Virus record (IMG/VR): IMGVR_UViG_3300009182_000096
Span: 1 to 46,878 of that record
From: a virus
DNA: 46,878 nucleotides
Strand: one strand, 5' to 3'
Of the stretch, positions 16,794 to 24,985 are shown piece after piece. The position numbers and the translations under genes are program-made. The notes beneath the pieces are model-generated. The model made no database searches. It had not been told where the DNA came from and saw nothing but the letters and a program-made list of their open reading frames with translations. Within the stretch, counting starts at the first letter, position 1; every line of letters starts with the position of its first letter.

Positions 16794-17567
16794 ATGATTG
16801 ATCCAGTAACACTTTTTGCTTTGGCTAATGGTGCTGTTAGTGCTGTTAAAGCTGGATGTAAACTTTACAAAGATATAAAAGGTGCTGCTGGTGATGTCAA
16901 AAGTGTTTTAAAAGATCTAGAAGATCAGTTTCATAAAAAACATCCGCCAGATAAACCAGCCAGCACAGAACAACGAAATCAATATGTTCAAGAAAAAAAT
17001 CGTGTTATTGAGTTAAACAAACACGATGGCAATACCACAAATGTTTACCAACAGATTGGTGAACATTTAGGTACTTACTATGACAACTACTATAAATGCA
17101 TAGCAGTTTTTGAAGAAGAAGAACGCCGTAGTCGTACTGAAATTTATCAAGGTGATTCAAGTCTAGGCAAACGTGCACTACAACGTGTGCTGATGCGTAA
17201 ACAACTAGAACAAATGGGCACTGAACTGCAAGAATTAATGATCTATCAATGTCCGCCTGAATTGGGTGCACTTTGGACTGAAGTTAATGAAATGATGATA
17301 AAAATTGGCAAAGAACAAAAAAGTTTAGTTGCCATTCAAATGCAACGTTTTCGTGTTGAAGAAGCTAGGCGGTTGGCAAGAAATCGTAAACTAACACAAC
17401 AAGCCGTAGTTGGATGTAGTATTTTATGGATAATCATAATATTTATGTATTTAATGATGTTGGTAGCTCAAGATAGGCAGCAAAGATACCCTGAATTTGG
17501 GCAAGACATAATCCCTCACAGAGAAATAAAAAGGAGTGCTAATGGGCATAGAATCCTCAACGAGTGA
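16794..17567 (+). CDS. Membrane protein with long helical domain in lysis cassette
   Basis: The 257-residue protein is mostly alpha-helical and charged, with a hydrophobic N-terminal segment (TLFALANGAVSAVKAG) and a strong transmembrane helix at about 204-225 (SILWIIIIFMYLMMLV). No enzymatic motif is visible. It starts 8 bases after the Rz stop, preceded by AGGAA, and overlaps the holin gene. It may be a lysis regulator or virion membrane protein; I do not recognise the family. Confidence 0.7.
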   Translation: MIDPVTLFALANGAVSAVKAGCKLYKDIKGAAGDVKSVLKDLEDQFHKKHPPDKPASTEQRNQYVQEKNRVIELNKHDGNTTNVYQQIGEHLGTYYDNYYKCIAVFEEEERRSRTEIYQGDSSLGKRALQRVLMRKQLEQMGTELQELMIYQCPPELGALWTEVNEMMIKIGKEQKSLVAIQMQRFRVEEARRLARNRKLTQQAVVGCSILWIIIIFMYLMMLVAQDRQQRYPEFGQDIIPHREIKRSANGHRILNE

Positions 17568-17883
17568 AGAACAAAAAGAACATTGGATGAACACTAGGTG
17601 GCGTCCAATGATGGGTTGGACTTATATGGGTACTTGTATAGCTGATTTTGTATTATTTCCAATACTTTGGAGTTTACTACAAGCAATAAGCCATGGCAGT
17701 GTACAAACACAATGGCAACCCCTAACCTTACAGGGTGCTGGATTATATCATATTGCAATGGGTGCTGTTCTTGGTATTGCTGCTTTTGGTCGCACACAAG
17801 AAAAGTTAAATCAAGCTCAAACCGTTGCGTCACCAACTAAACCAACATCAGTTATTCCTGTTAAGAAAGATCCTGAATTATGA
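17542..17883 (+). CDS. Holin, 3-TM type
   Basis: ATG 17542 has AAGGAG 5 bases upstream; an in-frame GTG at 17536 overlaps that site and is rejected. The 113 residues contain RWRPMMGWTYMG, a first helix, a second helix in FVLFPILWSLL, and a third in LYHIAMGAVLGIAAFGRTQEK. This is the pattern of the 3-TM holin family seen beside endolysins and in gene transfer agents. It would form the inner-membrane lesion that frees the endolysin. Confidence 0.75.
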   Translation: MGIESSTSEEQKEHWMNTRWRPMMGWTYMGTCIADFVLFPILWSLLQAISHGSVQTQWQPLTLQGAGLYHIAMGAVLGIAAFGRTQEKLNQAQTVASPTKPTSVIPVKKDPEL

Positions 17884-18035
17884 AAAAATTATTTGTAGTT
17901 TTGTGCGCCATACTAGCACTAACAATTACACCAGCATTAGCTAAACCTGCTGGCAGTTGCAAACCAAAATGTAAAACACACCATATGTTAAAAGGGCATA
18001 AAGTTCCAGAGTCTGTAAAGAAAAAGAAGAAATAA
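17880..18035 (+). CDS. Small secreted basic peptide (51 aa)
   Basis: The ATG overlaps the holin stop (ATGA). Residues 1-21 form a clear signal peptide: MKK, hydrophobic core, cleavage after ALA-21. The predicted mature peptide is 30 residues, highly basic, with a Cys-x3-Cys pair (C27, C31), a His pair, and a C-terminal run of five lysines. It has no lipobox. It is the last gene before phoH. Function unknown; location points to the periplasm and lysis, and the charge to binding of polyanions, both inferences. Confidence 0.65.
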   Translation: MKKLFVVLCAILALTITPALAKPAGSCKPKCKTHHMLKGHKVPESVKKKKK

Positions 18036-18050
18036 CTTTTAGGATATTTT

Positions 18051-18764
18051 ATGACAAATTCAGGTAAAAAAGCTCGTAAAAAACAACAACAAGCATTTGA
18101 GCAATATCAAGAAGATTTATTTCCAGACGGACCACCAGTTACAAAGTTTGTGCCAATTAGACCACTAAATTTTATTCAAGGCGAATATTTGGAAGCAATT
18201 AAAAGTTGTGATATTATTTTTGGCATTGGTTCGGCAGGCACAGGTAAAACATTTGTGGCAGCTAATTATGCTGCAGAACAGTTGTACTATAAAAAAATCA
18301 ATAAAATTATTTTAACCAGACCTAACGTAGAAACAGGACGTGGGCTGGGATTTTTACCTGGCGAATTAGATGAAAAATACGCGCCTTATTTAGATCCTTT
18401 TACTCAAGTATTTAAACGTGCACTAGGCACAGGATTGTATGAATACTCATTAAAGGCAAAAGCAATTGAGCCTAAACCACTGGGATTTATGCGTGGTGCA
18501 AGTTTTGAAGATGCCATTATCTTAGTAGATGAAGTGCAAAATATGACCAAAACTGAGTTTAAAATGCTTTTATCGCGCATAGGCAAAAACTGCAAAATGA
18601 TTTTAAGTGGTGATCCCTATCAGTGTGATATTCAAGATTCAGGACTGCTAGATGCTGTTAAACGCCTAGAGGGACTACCAGGAATTGAAGTAATTAGATT
18701 TTTAGATGACGATATTGTACGTTCAAAAATGTGTAAGCAAGTAATTATTGCCTACAAAGATTAA
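18051..18764 (+). CDS. phoH: PhoH-like P-loop ATPase
   Basis: The 237 residues carry Walker A GSAGTGKT at 60-67, RPNVETGRGLGFLPG, Walker B ILVDEVQN, and a LSGDPYQCD sensor, all diagnostic of the PhoH family. TAGGA lies 8 bases before the ATG. PhoH-like proteins are common in phages, including ones without a phosphate link, and the family is thought to act on RNA. It closes the lysis block in this operon. Confidence 0.95.
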   Translation: MTNSGKKARKKQQQAFEQYQEDLFPDGPPVTKFVPIRPLNFIQGEYLEAIKSCDIIFGIGSAGTGKTFVAANYAAEQLYYKKINKIILTRPNVETGRGLGFLPGELDEKYAPYLDPFTQVFKRALGTGLYEYSLKAKAIEPKPLGFMRGASFEDAIILVDEVQNMTKTEFKMLLSRIGKNCKMILSGDPYQCDIQDSGLLDAVKRLEGLPGIEVIRFLDDDIVRSKMCKQVIIAYKD

Positions 18765-18776
18765 CAAATTTTACAC

Positions 18777-18805
18777 TTGTGTGACTACTCCTAAAGTGGT
18801 ATAAT
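18777..18805 (+). promoter_or_regulatory. Sigma-70 promoter before Dps-domain gene
   Basis: TTGTGT at 18777-18782, 17-base spacer, and perfect TATAAT at 18800-18805; the ATG follows 24 bases later. The -35 is weak. Confidence 0.65.
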
Positions 18806-18829
18806 AGTGTTTTTATAGGTATTATAATT

Positions 18830-19621
18830 ATGGCAGAAACATATACGCCCACAGAGGGCATGGCAAGTGCAGCCAAACGAGCACTACAATGGCACGCAGA
18901 TGGTAAACCTGGCGGTACACTAGTGGGATTGGCTCGCGCTAATCAACTAAAAAATCGTGAACCGCTAACTGCTTCAACTGTACTTCGTATGCACTCATTT
19001 TTTAGCCGACATGAAGTTGATAAACAAGCTACTGGATTTTCAAGCGGTGAAGAAGGTTTTCCTAGTAAAGGCAGAGTAGCTTGGGACTTATGGGGCGGAG
19101 ATGGTGGTCAAACTTGGGCTGCACAAAAACGTGATCATATTATGAATCAACGTGAAAATAAGAGTTTAAATATGGATCAAACAATGACAGAATTTCAAAA
19201 AACAATCTTAGCAGCTTTTGCTACTGAGTTTAGCTTTTACCTAAAAGCAGCTAATTTTCACTGGAACGTTGAGTCACGTGATTTTTATGAGTATCACTTA
19301 CTATTTGAACGTATTTATACCGAAGTATACGAATCAATTGATGGTTTTGCAGAAAATGTTCGTACACTAGATTTATTTGTACCAGCAGGTTTAGAGCAAT
19401 TAGCTGAGTATTCACTAATTGAGGATAGCATAGCGCCCATAGACACGGATACTATGGTTAATACATTACTAATGGATAACGGTACAGTAATTGATGTATT
19501 AAATTCAGCATATAATATGTGTGGTTTATACACAGAATTTGGTTTTCAAAATTTCTTAGCAGATCGTATTACTGCACACAAATCACACAACTGGATGTTA
19601 AAAGCCAGTCAAAAGTTTTGA
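18830..19621 (+). CDS. Two-domain protein: capsid-associated-type N-domain plus Dps/ferritin-like domain
   Basis: The protein has 263 residues. Residues 1-105 match a small domain known from phage structural/protease-linked proteins (MASAAKRALQWHADGKPGGT, SFFSRHEVDKQA, GRVAWDLWGGDGG). Residues 120-263 are Dps-like: H144 in NFHWNV, H156, D171 and E175 have exactly the 12-15-4 spacing of the Dps ferroxidase ligands. Such sites oxidise Fe(II) with peroxide or O2, and Dps also binds DNA. It has its own promoter and ends at a bidirectional terminator. Fusion of a virion-linked domain to Dps suggests packaging or protection of DNA, which is inference. Confidence 0.8.
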   Translation: MAETYTPTEGMASAAKRALQWHADGKPGGTLVGLARANQLKNREPLTASTVLRMHSFFSRHEVDKQATGFSSGEEGFPSKGRVAWDLWGGDGGQTWAAQKRDHIMNQRENKSLNMDQTMTEFQKTILAAFATEFSFYLKAANFHWNVESRDFYEYHLLFERIYTEVYESIDGFAENVRTLDLFVPAGLEQLAEYSLIEDSIAPIDTDTMVNTLLMDNGTVIDVLNSAYNMCGLYTEFGFQNFLADRITAHKSHNWMLKASQKF

Positions 19622-19622
19622 T

Positions 19623-19661
19623 AAAAAAAGCCCCTAAGTATTGCTACTTAGGGGCTTTTTT
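19623..19661. terminator. Bidirectional terminator between convergent blocks
   Basis: Eleven-base-pair stem GCCCCTAAGTA / TACTTAGGGGC with loop TTGC, flanked by A-run and T-run so it can stop both strands: the plus-strand Dps-domain gene and the minus-strand gene at 19728-20189. The 66 bases up to 19728 hold nothing else I can identify. Confidence 0.95.
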
Positions 19662-19727
19662 ACTAATTAACTATATTCCAGCAAGTAAGGTGCAATTCCT
19701 TGTGTTTGTGATTGTGTTTGAAACATA

Positions 19728-20189
19728 CTATGCTACTTTCATTTTTGAGTAAAGTAACCATCCATGTTTACGGTGTTGATCCATGCGTTCACTTAAAAAA
19801 TTAGCTAAACCAAATTCTTCTAATTCTTCCGCCATTTTGTAAGTAGTTACTAAATCTGTATTTACTTTACCATTAGCTAAATAAAGCGCAGAATTCATTT
19901 CTTCAGCTGTAGGCCACATTCCTGCATACTTAGGGTCTGTGTCTACACTTGATAGTTCCATTAAATTTGTAAACTTTGATGGAACATATGCTCGCACACT
20001 TCTTACATGGTCTGCAAAAGGTTCAAGACTTTTATCTACTTCTTTATAAATATTACCAAATAAGTCAAAGTATATTAAATTACTGTTACTTTCAAAGTTC
20101 CAGTGATAACATTGAGCCAGTAACAAAAATCCATAAGTTGTTGCAAAAGATTTTCTGGTCCAAGCTTGTAAGTCTGTTAAAGTTGCCAT
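19728..20189 (-). CDS. Dps-like protein with altered ferroxidase ligands
   Basis: The 153-residue all-helical protein is related to the C-terminal domain of the neighbouring plus-strand gene: CYHWNFES matches NFHWNVES, and both end in a NFL-(S/A)-(E/D)-R-(M/I) plus HGWLL/HNWML segment. At the four ferroxidase positions it has H29, F41, E56 and D60 instead of His-His-Asp-Glu. One His is therefore lost and the acids are swapped, so normal iron oxidation is doubtful. AAGGAG lies 7 bases before the ATG. It is preceded by a terminator, so expression probably comes from read-through of the gene before. Confidence 0.75.
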   Translation of the reverse strand: MATLTDLQAWTRKSFATTYGFLLLAQCYHWNFESNSNLIYFDLFGNIYKEVDKSLEPFADHVRSVRAYVPSKFTNLMELSSVDTDPKYAGMWPTAEEMNSALYLANGKVNTDLVTTYKMAEELEEFGLANFLSERMDQHRKHGWLLYSKMKVA

Positions 20190-20204
20190 TCGTTTTCTCC
20201 TTGT

Positions 20205-20240
20205 AAAAAAGCCCCCACTGCTTGTGGCTGAGGGGGCTTA
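20205..20240 (-). terminator. Terminator after Gln/Gly-rich protein gene
   Basis: On the minus strand AAGCCCCC and GGGGGCTT pair around a partly paired loop and are followed by TTTTTT; it starts 5 bases after the stop at 20246. Confidence 0.9.
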
Positions 20241-20245
20241 ACTAA

Positions 20246-21232
20246 TTAACGAATGTTAGTATTAGTATTAGCTGGGCTAGCAGTTAGTGTGCCGCTTCCA
20301 ACATTGATTGCTTCATTAGTTGAACGAATTGACTGACCAAGACCATAGATCAAATTAGCCAGTTGGCCATACTGTTGTTGTTGCTGAGCTTGTTGCTGCA
20401 TTTGATTAATATTATTTGTAGTAGTAACATTAATACCGTTAGTAGCTGCTTGTAGACGACTGTCGCCACGTAGCTCAATAATTTCTGCATTTGCATCAGT
20501 TAGTTGACGATTTAATGTTTGTTCGTATTGACTTACAATCAATGCACGAGTAGTAGTACCATCAGCCGTAATAGCACGTTCTGTGTTATTAAAACCAACT
20601 AACATATTTGTGTTAACTTGATTTAGTTGTTGCATTACTGCAACTGCATTTGCATTAACAGCATCTTTTACGCCATCAATACGATTAACTAAACTACCTG
20701 TTGTAGCATTAAATTGATTGGTAATACCAATAGTTTGTTGAGCTTGTGAAGCTTCCATTGCTGCTTGACCTACAGCCACTGCTTTGTCAACTTGACCAAT
20801 TGATTGCATCAATGACATATTGGCTGCTGCTTGTTCTGGAGGTGAACGTAGTGCTGCTGCTGCACCGCCACTTTCTCCACCGCCAAATAATCCGCCTTGA
20901 CCGTTGCGTAGTAAACTACCTAAAATCAATCCGCCAATCAATCCGCCACCACTTCCAAAACCTAAACCGCCGTCTCCACCACCAGCCATCATCATTCCGC
21001 TTGGGTTTAATACTTCTGCCATATTTTTATCTCCTAAAGATGTTGTTGCATTACTAGCAACTTGTTTAATTTGTTTTGCTAATTTCTCGTAGTATTTACG
21101 AGCTTGATCAGCTTGCTGATTTAGCGCACTCACTAGATCATTAGTAACAGCTTTTTCTACATCTGCTTGTGCAGCTGTAGTTCCTGTTGTTGTACTATCT
21201 ACTGGTACGCTTTCTACTGTATCGTCTGCCAA
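20246..21232 (-). CDS. Gln/Gly-rich helical protein, probable structural
   Basis: The 328-residue product starts at TTG, with AGGAG 7 bases upstream; no ATG is as well placed. It has an acidic Thr-rich N-terminus, a helix around 35-60, a glycine-zipper-like hydrophobic segment at about 80-118 (GGGLIGGLILGSLL), and long Gln/Asn-rich coiled-coil stretches to the end, including QQQAQQQQQ. No enzymatic motif. It is a single-gene unit with its own strong promoter, two 5' leader hairpins and its own terminator, the layout of a highly expressed and separately controlled gene. Perhaps a virion component; unassigned. Confidence 0.65.
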   Translation of the reverse strand: MADDTVESVPVDSTTTGTTAAQADVEKAVTNDLVSALNQQADQARKYYEKLAKQIKQVASNATTSLGDKNMAEVLNPSGMMMAGGGDGGLGFGSGGGLIGGLILGSLLRNGQGGLFGGGESGGAAAALRSPPEQAAANMSLMQSIGQVDKAVAVGQAAMEASQAQQTIGITNQFNATTGSLVNRIDGVKDAVNANAVAVMQQLNQVNTNMLVGFNNTERAITADGTTTRALIVSQYEQTLNRQLTDANAEIIELRGDSRLQAATNGINVTTTNNINQMQQQAQQQQQYGQLANLIYGLGQSIRSTNEAINVGSGTLTASPANTNTNIR

Positions 21233-21251
21233 TTACAGCTCCTTGGATATA

Positions 21252-21294
21252 GTGATACTGCGTATCACGCGCAGTCGAAATTTTTTCGACTTGC
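21252..21294 (-). promoter_or_regulatory. Two leader hairpins upstream of the TTG-start gene
   Basis: In the minus-strand transcript a stem GTCGAA / TTCGAC (21274-21290, extended by TGCG/CGCA with a bulge) is followed by a perfect 7-bp stem GTGATAC / GTATCAC (21252-21268). The second ends about 10 bases before the AGGAG at the translation start. They could stabilise the mRNA or bind a regulator. Confidence 0.65.
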
Positions 21295-21298
21295 GATA

Positions 21299-21327
21299 AT
21301 TATAGCATAAATATTATTTCTAGTCAA
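21299..21327 (-). promoter_or_regulatory. Sigma-70 promoter (minus strand)
   Basis: TTGACT, 17-base spacer, TATAAT reading leftward. It drives the gene at 20246-21232 through a short leader with two hairpins. The bases 21328-21422 contain no other feature I can see. Confidence 0.85.
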
Positions 21328-21422
21328 TGATAGTTTTTAGGGTTTCAGGAGTATTATAGTATAGCAACTTTTTAATTCCAGTAACAGGATAAATAAAACG
21401 TTGCTAATTATGTTCCGCAAAC

Positions 21423-21460
21423 AAAAAGCCCCGTAGACAAAATCTACGGGGCTTTTCTTT
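21423..21460 (-). terminator. Terminator after the nrdJ operon
   Basis: Ten-base-pair stem GCCCCGTAGA / TCTACGGGGC with T-run on the minus strand, just past the stop at 21472. The T-rich flank on the other side could also work on the plus strand. Confidence 0.9.
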
Positions 21461-21471
21461 TTGGATAAAAT

Positions 21472-21642
21472 TTATTCTTGTTCTGGTTTAATACTCATCT
21501 CTTGCAGCTGTTGTTCCGCTTGAGACTTAATGCTTGTAGCTAGAGGATTACAGATCTTTGCTGGAAGTTCTTGTAAAGCTTCTAGTATAGTATTAGCTTC
21601 AGTTAAAGTTAATCTTATATTAAATATTGCTTCTTCGTTCAT
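21472..21642 (-). CDS. Small conserved phage protein (56 aa)
   Basis: ATG 21642 forms an ATGA overlap with the ribonucleotide reductase stop, so this start is preferred to an earlier in-frame ATG. The 56-residue protein has a beta strand FNIRLTLTEANTILEAL followed by helices, a pattern seen in many small phage proteins encoded near nucleotide-metabolism genes. Function unknown. It is the last gene of the operon before the terminator. Confidence 0.75.
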   Translation of the reverse strand: MNEEAIFNIRLTLTEANTILEALQELPAKICNPLATSIKSQAEQQLQEMSIKPEQE

Positions 21643-23603
21643 TTTACGGGACAAGCTCCAGTTGCACATTCAGCATCTGTGATCTCATCAAAACTATTTG
21701 TATTGTTAAGATCAACTACTGATAGGGTTTTTACATATTCTTCATAATCTTGTTGAGTTACGACTTCTTGTGGAAGGTATAAGTAACCAAGATCTTTTGC
21801 TGTTTTAGTAGGATCGGTTCTATAGATAAAACTAACGCCTACATAACAATCCCAGTTAACTAACAACCAGTCAATAATTGCTGGTACTTCAGTGGGATCA
21901 TAACTAATTGTTACACTAGTATTTTGTTGATTCCAACTAGTTTGCAACAATTTATATCGTTCTAGTTGTACTACTGCTGACTCTAAGTTAACTTCTTTGC
22001 CAGCAACATTGTCAAAAGGCACACCGTCCCAAGCTACTGGAAAAGTTACTAACACTCCTGAATCATCAACAGGGTGGTTGATTACTCTGTAGTTTGCTTC
22101 ACGCAGTTTTTCTACTACTGGATCATGTTTTGAAAATTGCACATTATTAAAAATATACTTGCCCAGCGGCTTGTGTACGCCTTCGGTAGTATCCATGATT
22201 TTGCTTAGCGTGCCACTTGGTTTAACACAAGTAATATTTTTTGGACTAGGCAATCCTAGTTCTTGAGCCATGCCAATAGCAGCACCTGTTGCTGTGCGCT
22301 TTAGGTATTCGTAATCATAACTGCCCATGTCTGGTCGCATTGCAATACCTGTTAAACCTACACCACATAATCGCATAAAGTAGTTGTTTAAGTGCCAAGC
22401 TTCTTGTAGTATTCCGTCTTGAAGATTAACACAAGTTTGTCGGTAGTTTGCACGAGCAGCTAATCTAATTGCACTGTGCAAACCAGCGGTGTCTCCTTTA
22501 AACTTGGCAATGTCAGTTTCGGTAAGGTTACAGAAACTTTTATTTCCAAGTAAGATTTCTACACAGGGATTTGCTCCTTTAAACCAAGGGGCACGTCGTA
22601 AGGCTTCAACTTCATTTATAAATCCTGGTTCGCTTCCACCAGCTTCTTGCATCATTGAAAAAATGCGTTCTAAATCTGAACGCAACGGTTTTTCTTTGAA
22701 TACTAAACTGTTGTTTGACTGTGTGCGGTGTGCATTATTATGTAACCACCAGTCTTTTTTAGCTACGGCAAATTCTTCCCATTCTGGTTGTCCGTAGTCA
22801 AAAAGGGCAATTTCAGCACTGCGGCGACTGGATAAAATAGTGCCAAGATGATTAACAATGTCCAAAATATCCATCCTAGACAGTAAACTATCAGCACGGC
22901 CATTAAGTATATTGGCGATAGCAAGATAAGCAGTACTAATTGCGCTATCGCCCGAAGAAATCCAACCATAACCTTTTAACCTTTCCCCTGCGGGGCGTAA
23001 TTGTGAAAAATCTAATACCAGTGTATTTGCTGGGTATTTACCTGCTAACAACTTGCCGATAGACTTGGCCCAAGCTTCTGCACTATCACCAATTTGCAGT
23101 GTCCAAGTAGCTGTTTCTGCATCCCAAGTTTCTGTGTTGTGCTCATTACCACCTTTGGCAGTACGAGTAGATCTAATTGTGCGAATATTTTTAATAGGTT
23201 TTGAAAAACCATTTAATGTACCAACAATTGGTTTGAAACCTACGCCACAACCTTGTAATAGCAACCATAACACGTCTACTACATCATACACTGTTTCTAC
23301 ATTTGTAAAACTACAATTAAATTGTGATGCTTCACGTGTTTTGGCTACGTTTGTACCGCCCAACCAAAGCGTACGACCACTCATTAATACTTTGCGATCT
23401 AGCATAAGTTGCTCAAGGTCGTAAAGTTCTGCGTATTCTAGGTCATTTAATTCACGTTTTGCTGCTCGTTGCCACAACCACTCTTGATGGTCAATAACTC
23501 TGGCAACTGTTTCTTGCCACGTTTCAAACTCTTGACCATCATCGCTTGTAGGCCTATTATATGTTCTGCGTGTAATTACTTGAGCTCTTGTGCTTATTGT
23601 CAT
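21639..23603 (-). CDS. nrdJ: Adenosylcobalamin-dependent (class II) ribonucleotide reductase
   Basis: The 654-residue protein is close to the monomeric RTPR-type enzyme. C97 (FNCSF) and C358 (SFCNLTE) form the active-site redox pair. C347 in NPCVE is the thiyl-radical cysteine with N345 and E349 alongside. The C-terminal ECATGACPVK supplies the shuttle pair C646/C651. All spacings agree with the family. It reduces ribonucleotides to deoxyribonucleotides and needs host vitamin B12, so the phage depends on a cobalamin-containing host. It is in an operon after dut and the 5'-3' exonuclease. Confidence 0.95.
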   Translation of the reverse strand: MTISTRAQVITRRTYNRPTSDDGQEFETWQETVARVIDHQEWLWQRAAKRELNDLEYAELYDLEQLMLDRKVLMSGRTLWLGGTNVAKTREASQFNCSFTNVETVYDVVDVLWLLLQGCGVGFKPIVGTLNGFSKPIKNIRTIRSTRTAKGGNEHNTETWDAETATWTLQIGDSAEAWAKSIGKLLAGKYPANTLVLDFSQLRPAGERLKGYGWISSGDSAISTAYLAIANILNGRADSLLSRMDILDIVNHLGTILSSRRSAEIALFDYGQPEWEEFAVAKKDWWLHNNAHRTQSNNSLVFKEKPLRSDLERIFSMMQEAGGSEPGFINEVEALRRAPWFKGANPCVEILLGNKSFCNLTETDIAKFKGDTAGLHSAIRLAARANYRQTCVNLQDGILQEAWHLNNYFMRLCGVGLTGIAMRPDMGSYDYEYLKRTATGAAIGMAQELGLPSPKNITCVKPSGTLSKIMDTTEGVHKPLGKYIFNNVQFSKHDPVVEKLREANYRVINHPVDDSGVLVTFPVAWDGVPFDNVAGKEVNLESAVVQLERYKLLQTSWNQQNTSVTISYDPTEVPAIIDWLLVNWDCYVGVSFIYRTDPTKTAKDLGYLYLPQEVVTQQDYEEYVKTLSVVDLNNTNSFDEITDAECATGACPVK

Positions 23604-23612
23604 CTTTATCCT

Positions 23613-24089
23613 TTATTTACCAGTACTGCCAAATCCGCCAGTACCGCGTTCCGTATCATTCCATGCATCTACAAATGCAGGCAATAAAACTGGTAAAATT
23701 ACCAGTTGTGCAATTCTGTCGCCTACTTTAATTTCATAGCGATCTTCGCTGGTGTTTTTTAAAATTATTTTTATGTTTCCACGATAGTCGCTGTCAATAA
23801 CGCCTACTGAGTGAGGGATAGTAATTCCCTTTTTTCCCTGACTGCTTCTGTTAAAAACAAAGCCTGCGTAGCCTTCTGGAATTTTTACCGCTACTCCTGT
23901 ATCAATCATTTTTTGTTCGTTGGGATAAATCTCACAAGCTTCAGTGCTCATTAAATCTGCACCAGCATCTGTGGGATTAGCACGTTTTGGTAAAAATGTT
24001 TTGTCTTCTACTAGACACTCAATTACTTGTTTTATGGCTACTCCACGGCTGTGGTCGTAGTTTTGATTAATATTTATAAAATTACTCAT
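23613..24089 (-). CDS. dut: dUTPase (trimeric type)
   Basis: The 158 residues show all five motifs: PTDAGADL, NRSSQGKKGI, GVIDSDYRGN, GDRIAQLVI and ERGTGGFGSTG. The enzyme hydrolyses dUTP to dUMP and pyrophosphate, keeping uracil out of DNA and feeding dTMP synthesis. The ATG overlaps the exonuclease stop by 8 bases, and nrdJ follows 9 bases after the stop. Confidence 0.97.
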   Translation of the reverse strand: MSNFININQNYDHSRGVAIKQVIECLVEDKTFLPKRANPTDAGADLMSTEACEIYPNEQKMIDTGVAVKIPEGYAGFVFNRSSQGKKGITIPHSVGVIDSDYRGNIKIILKNTSEDRYEIKVGDRIAQLVILPVLLPAFVDAWNDTERGTGGFGSTGK

Positions 24090-24927
24090 TTATATACTTT
24101 TCCAAAATTTCATCTATTGTTTTACAATTTTCTGTGCCAACTGCTTCTTCACAGTGCGTAACTAAATCCATTAACTGGTAGTTTACCACTAGTTGGTCTT
24201 TGCACTTATTTAGCTCTTGAATATACTTGTACTTGCCACTTAAGGGAATACTTGCAATAATGTCCCAGGTAGATCCAAATTCTTTAACCAAGCTAGTGGC
24301 TCGTTTTGGCCCCACACTAGGTACACCAAAAATATTGTCTCCAGTATCCCCCATAAGACACTTAATACTAATATATTCTTCTTGAGACCACTCATAGTGA
24401 TTTTCCCAATTTTCATGGGTAACTTCCTTTCTGGTAACATAGCTAAATCTTGATACTTTGGGCTGAACCAGTAAATCCCAGTCTTTGTCTGAGGACACTA
24501 GCCATATCTCGTCAAAAGGAAGTGTTTTTTTCTTTGAAACAATATATGCTGCTATATCGTCTGCTTCTACACCTTGAAACTTAATAATAGGATAGTCTGT
24601 GTTTGTTTTAATGTGTTCGAGTGTAGCCAAGAAGTCTTCGAAGAATAACTCAAAAGCTGCGTTTTCCGCATCAGTTTGTTCGGCTTGTTTATCTTTGCGA
24701 TTTTGTTTATACTCTGGGTACAGTGCTTTTCTATAAGTACTAGAACCTTGATCGCAAGCTATAATAACGTGTGATGCTTTATAGCTTTTCTTTAAGCTAT
24801 TTACTGTGCGTAAGTAGTCTTCAGCAAAATCTGTAGCGCCACTGTGTTTATAGCGAAAGGCTAAGTTTAGTGAATCTACAATAAGTAATGTATTATTGTC
24901 TTGGTTAATTTCTTGAAATGATTTCAT
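24082..24927 (-). CDS. 5'-3' exonuclease / flap endonuclease
   Basis: The 281-residue protein has the FEN/T5-exonuclease order of acidic clusters: LLIVDSLNLAFR, IIACDQGSSTYRKALYPEYK, GVEADDIAAY, LVSSDKDWDLL, and a helix-hairpin-helix at MGDTGDNIFGVPSVGPKRA. It would remove RNA primers and 5' flaps during replication and degrade DNA. It is the first gene after the promoter at 24957-24985. Confidence 0.95.
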   Translation of the reverse strand: MKSFQEINQDNNTLLIVDSLNLAFRYKHSGATDFAEDYLRTVNSLKKSYKASHVIIACDQGSSTYRKALYPEYKQNRKDKQAEQTDAENAAFELFFEDFLATLEHIKTNTDYPIIKFQGVEADDIAAYIVSKKKTLPFDEIWLVSSDKDWDLLVQPKVSRFSYVTRKEVTHENWENHYEWSQEEYISIKCLMGDTGDNIFGVPSVGPKRATSLVKEFGSTWDIIASIPLSGKYKYIQELNKCKDQLVVNYQLMDLVTHCEEAVGTENCKTIDEILEKYINE

Positions 24928-24956
24928 TTGCGTTCTTTTCTGTGATTTAAGACATA

Positions 24957-24985
24957 ATTATACAATATTTTACTAGAAAATTCAA
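24957..24985 (-). promoter_or_regulatory. Sigma-70 promoter of exo-dut-nrdJ operon
   Basis: TTGAAT, 17-base spacer, TATAAT reading leftward. The -35 overlaps the stop codon of the upstream nuclease gene. Confidence 0.85.

Noticed and set aside
20746-21092. Plus-strand ORFs opposite the Gln/Gly-rich protein
   Set aside because: Low-complexity shadows of the minus-strand gene, without start signals or promoter.
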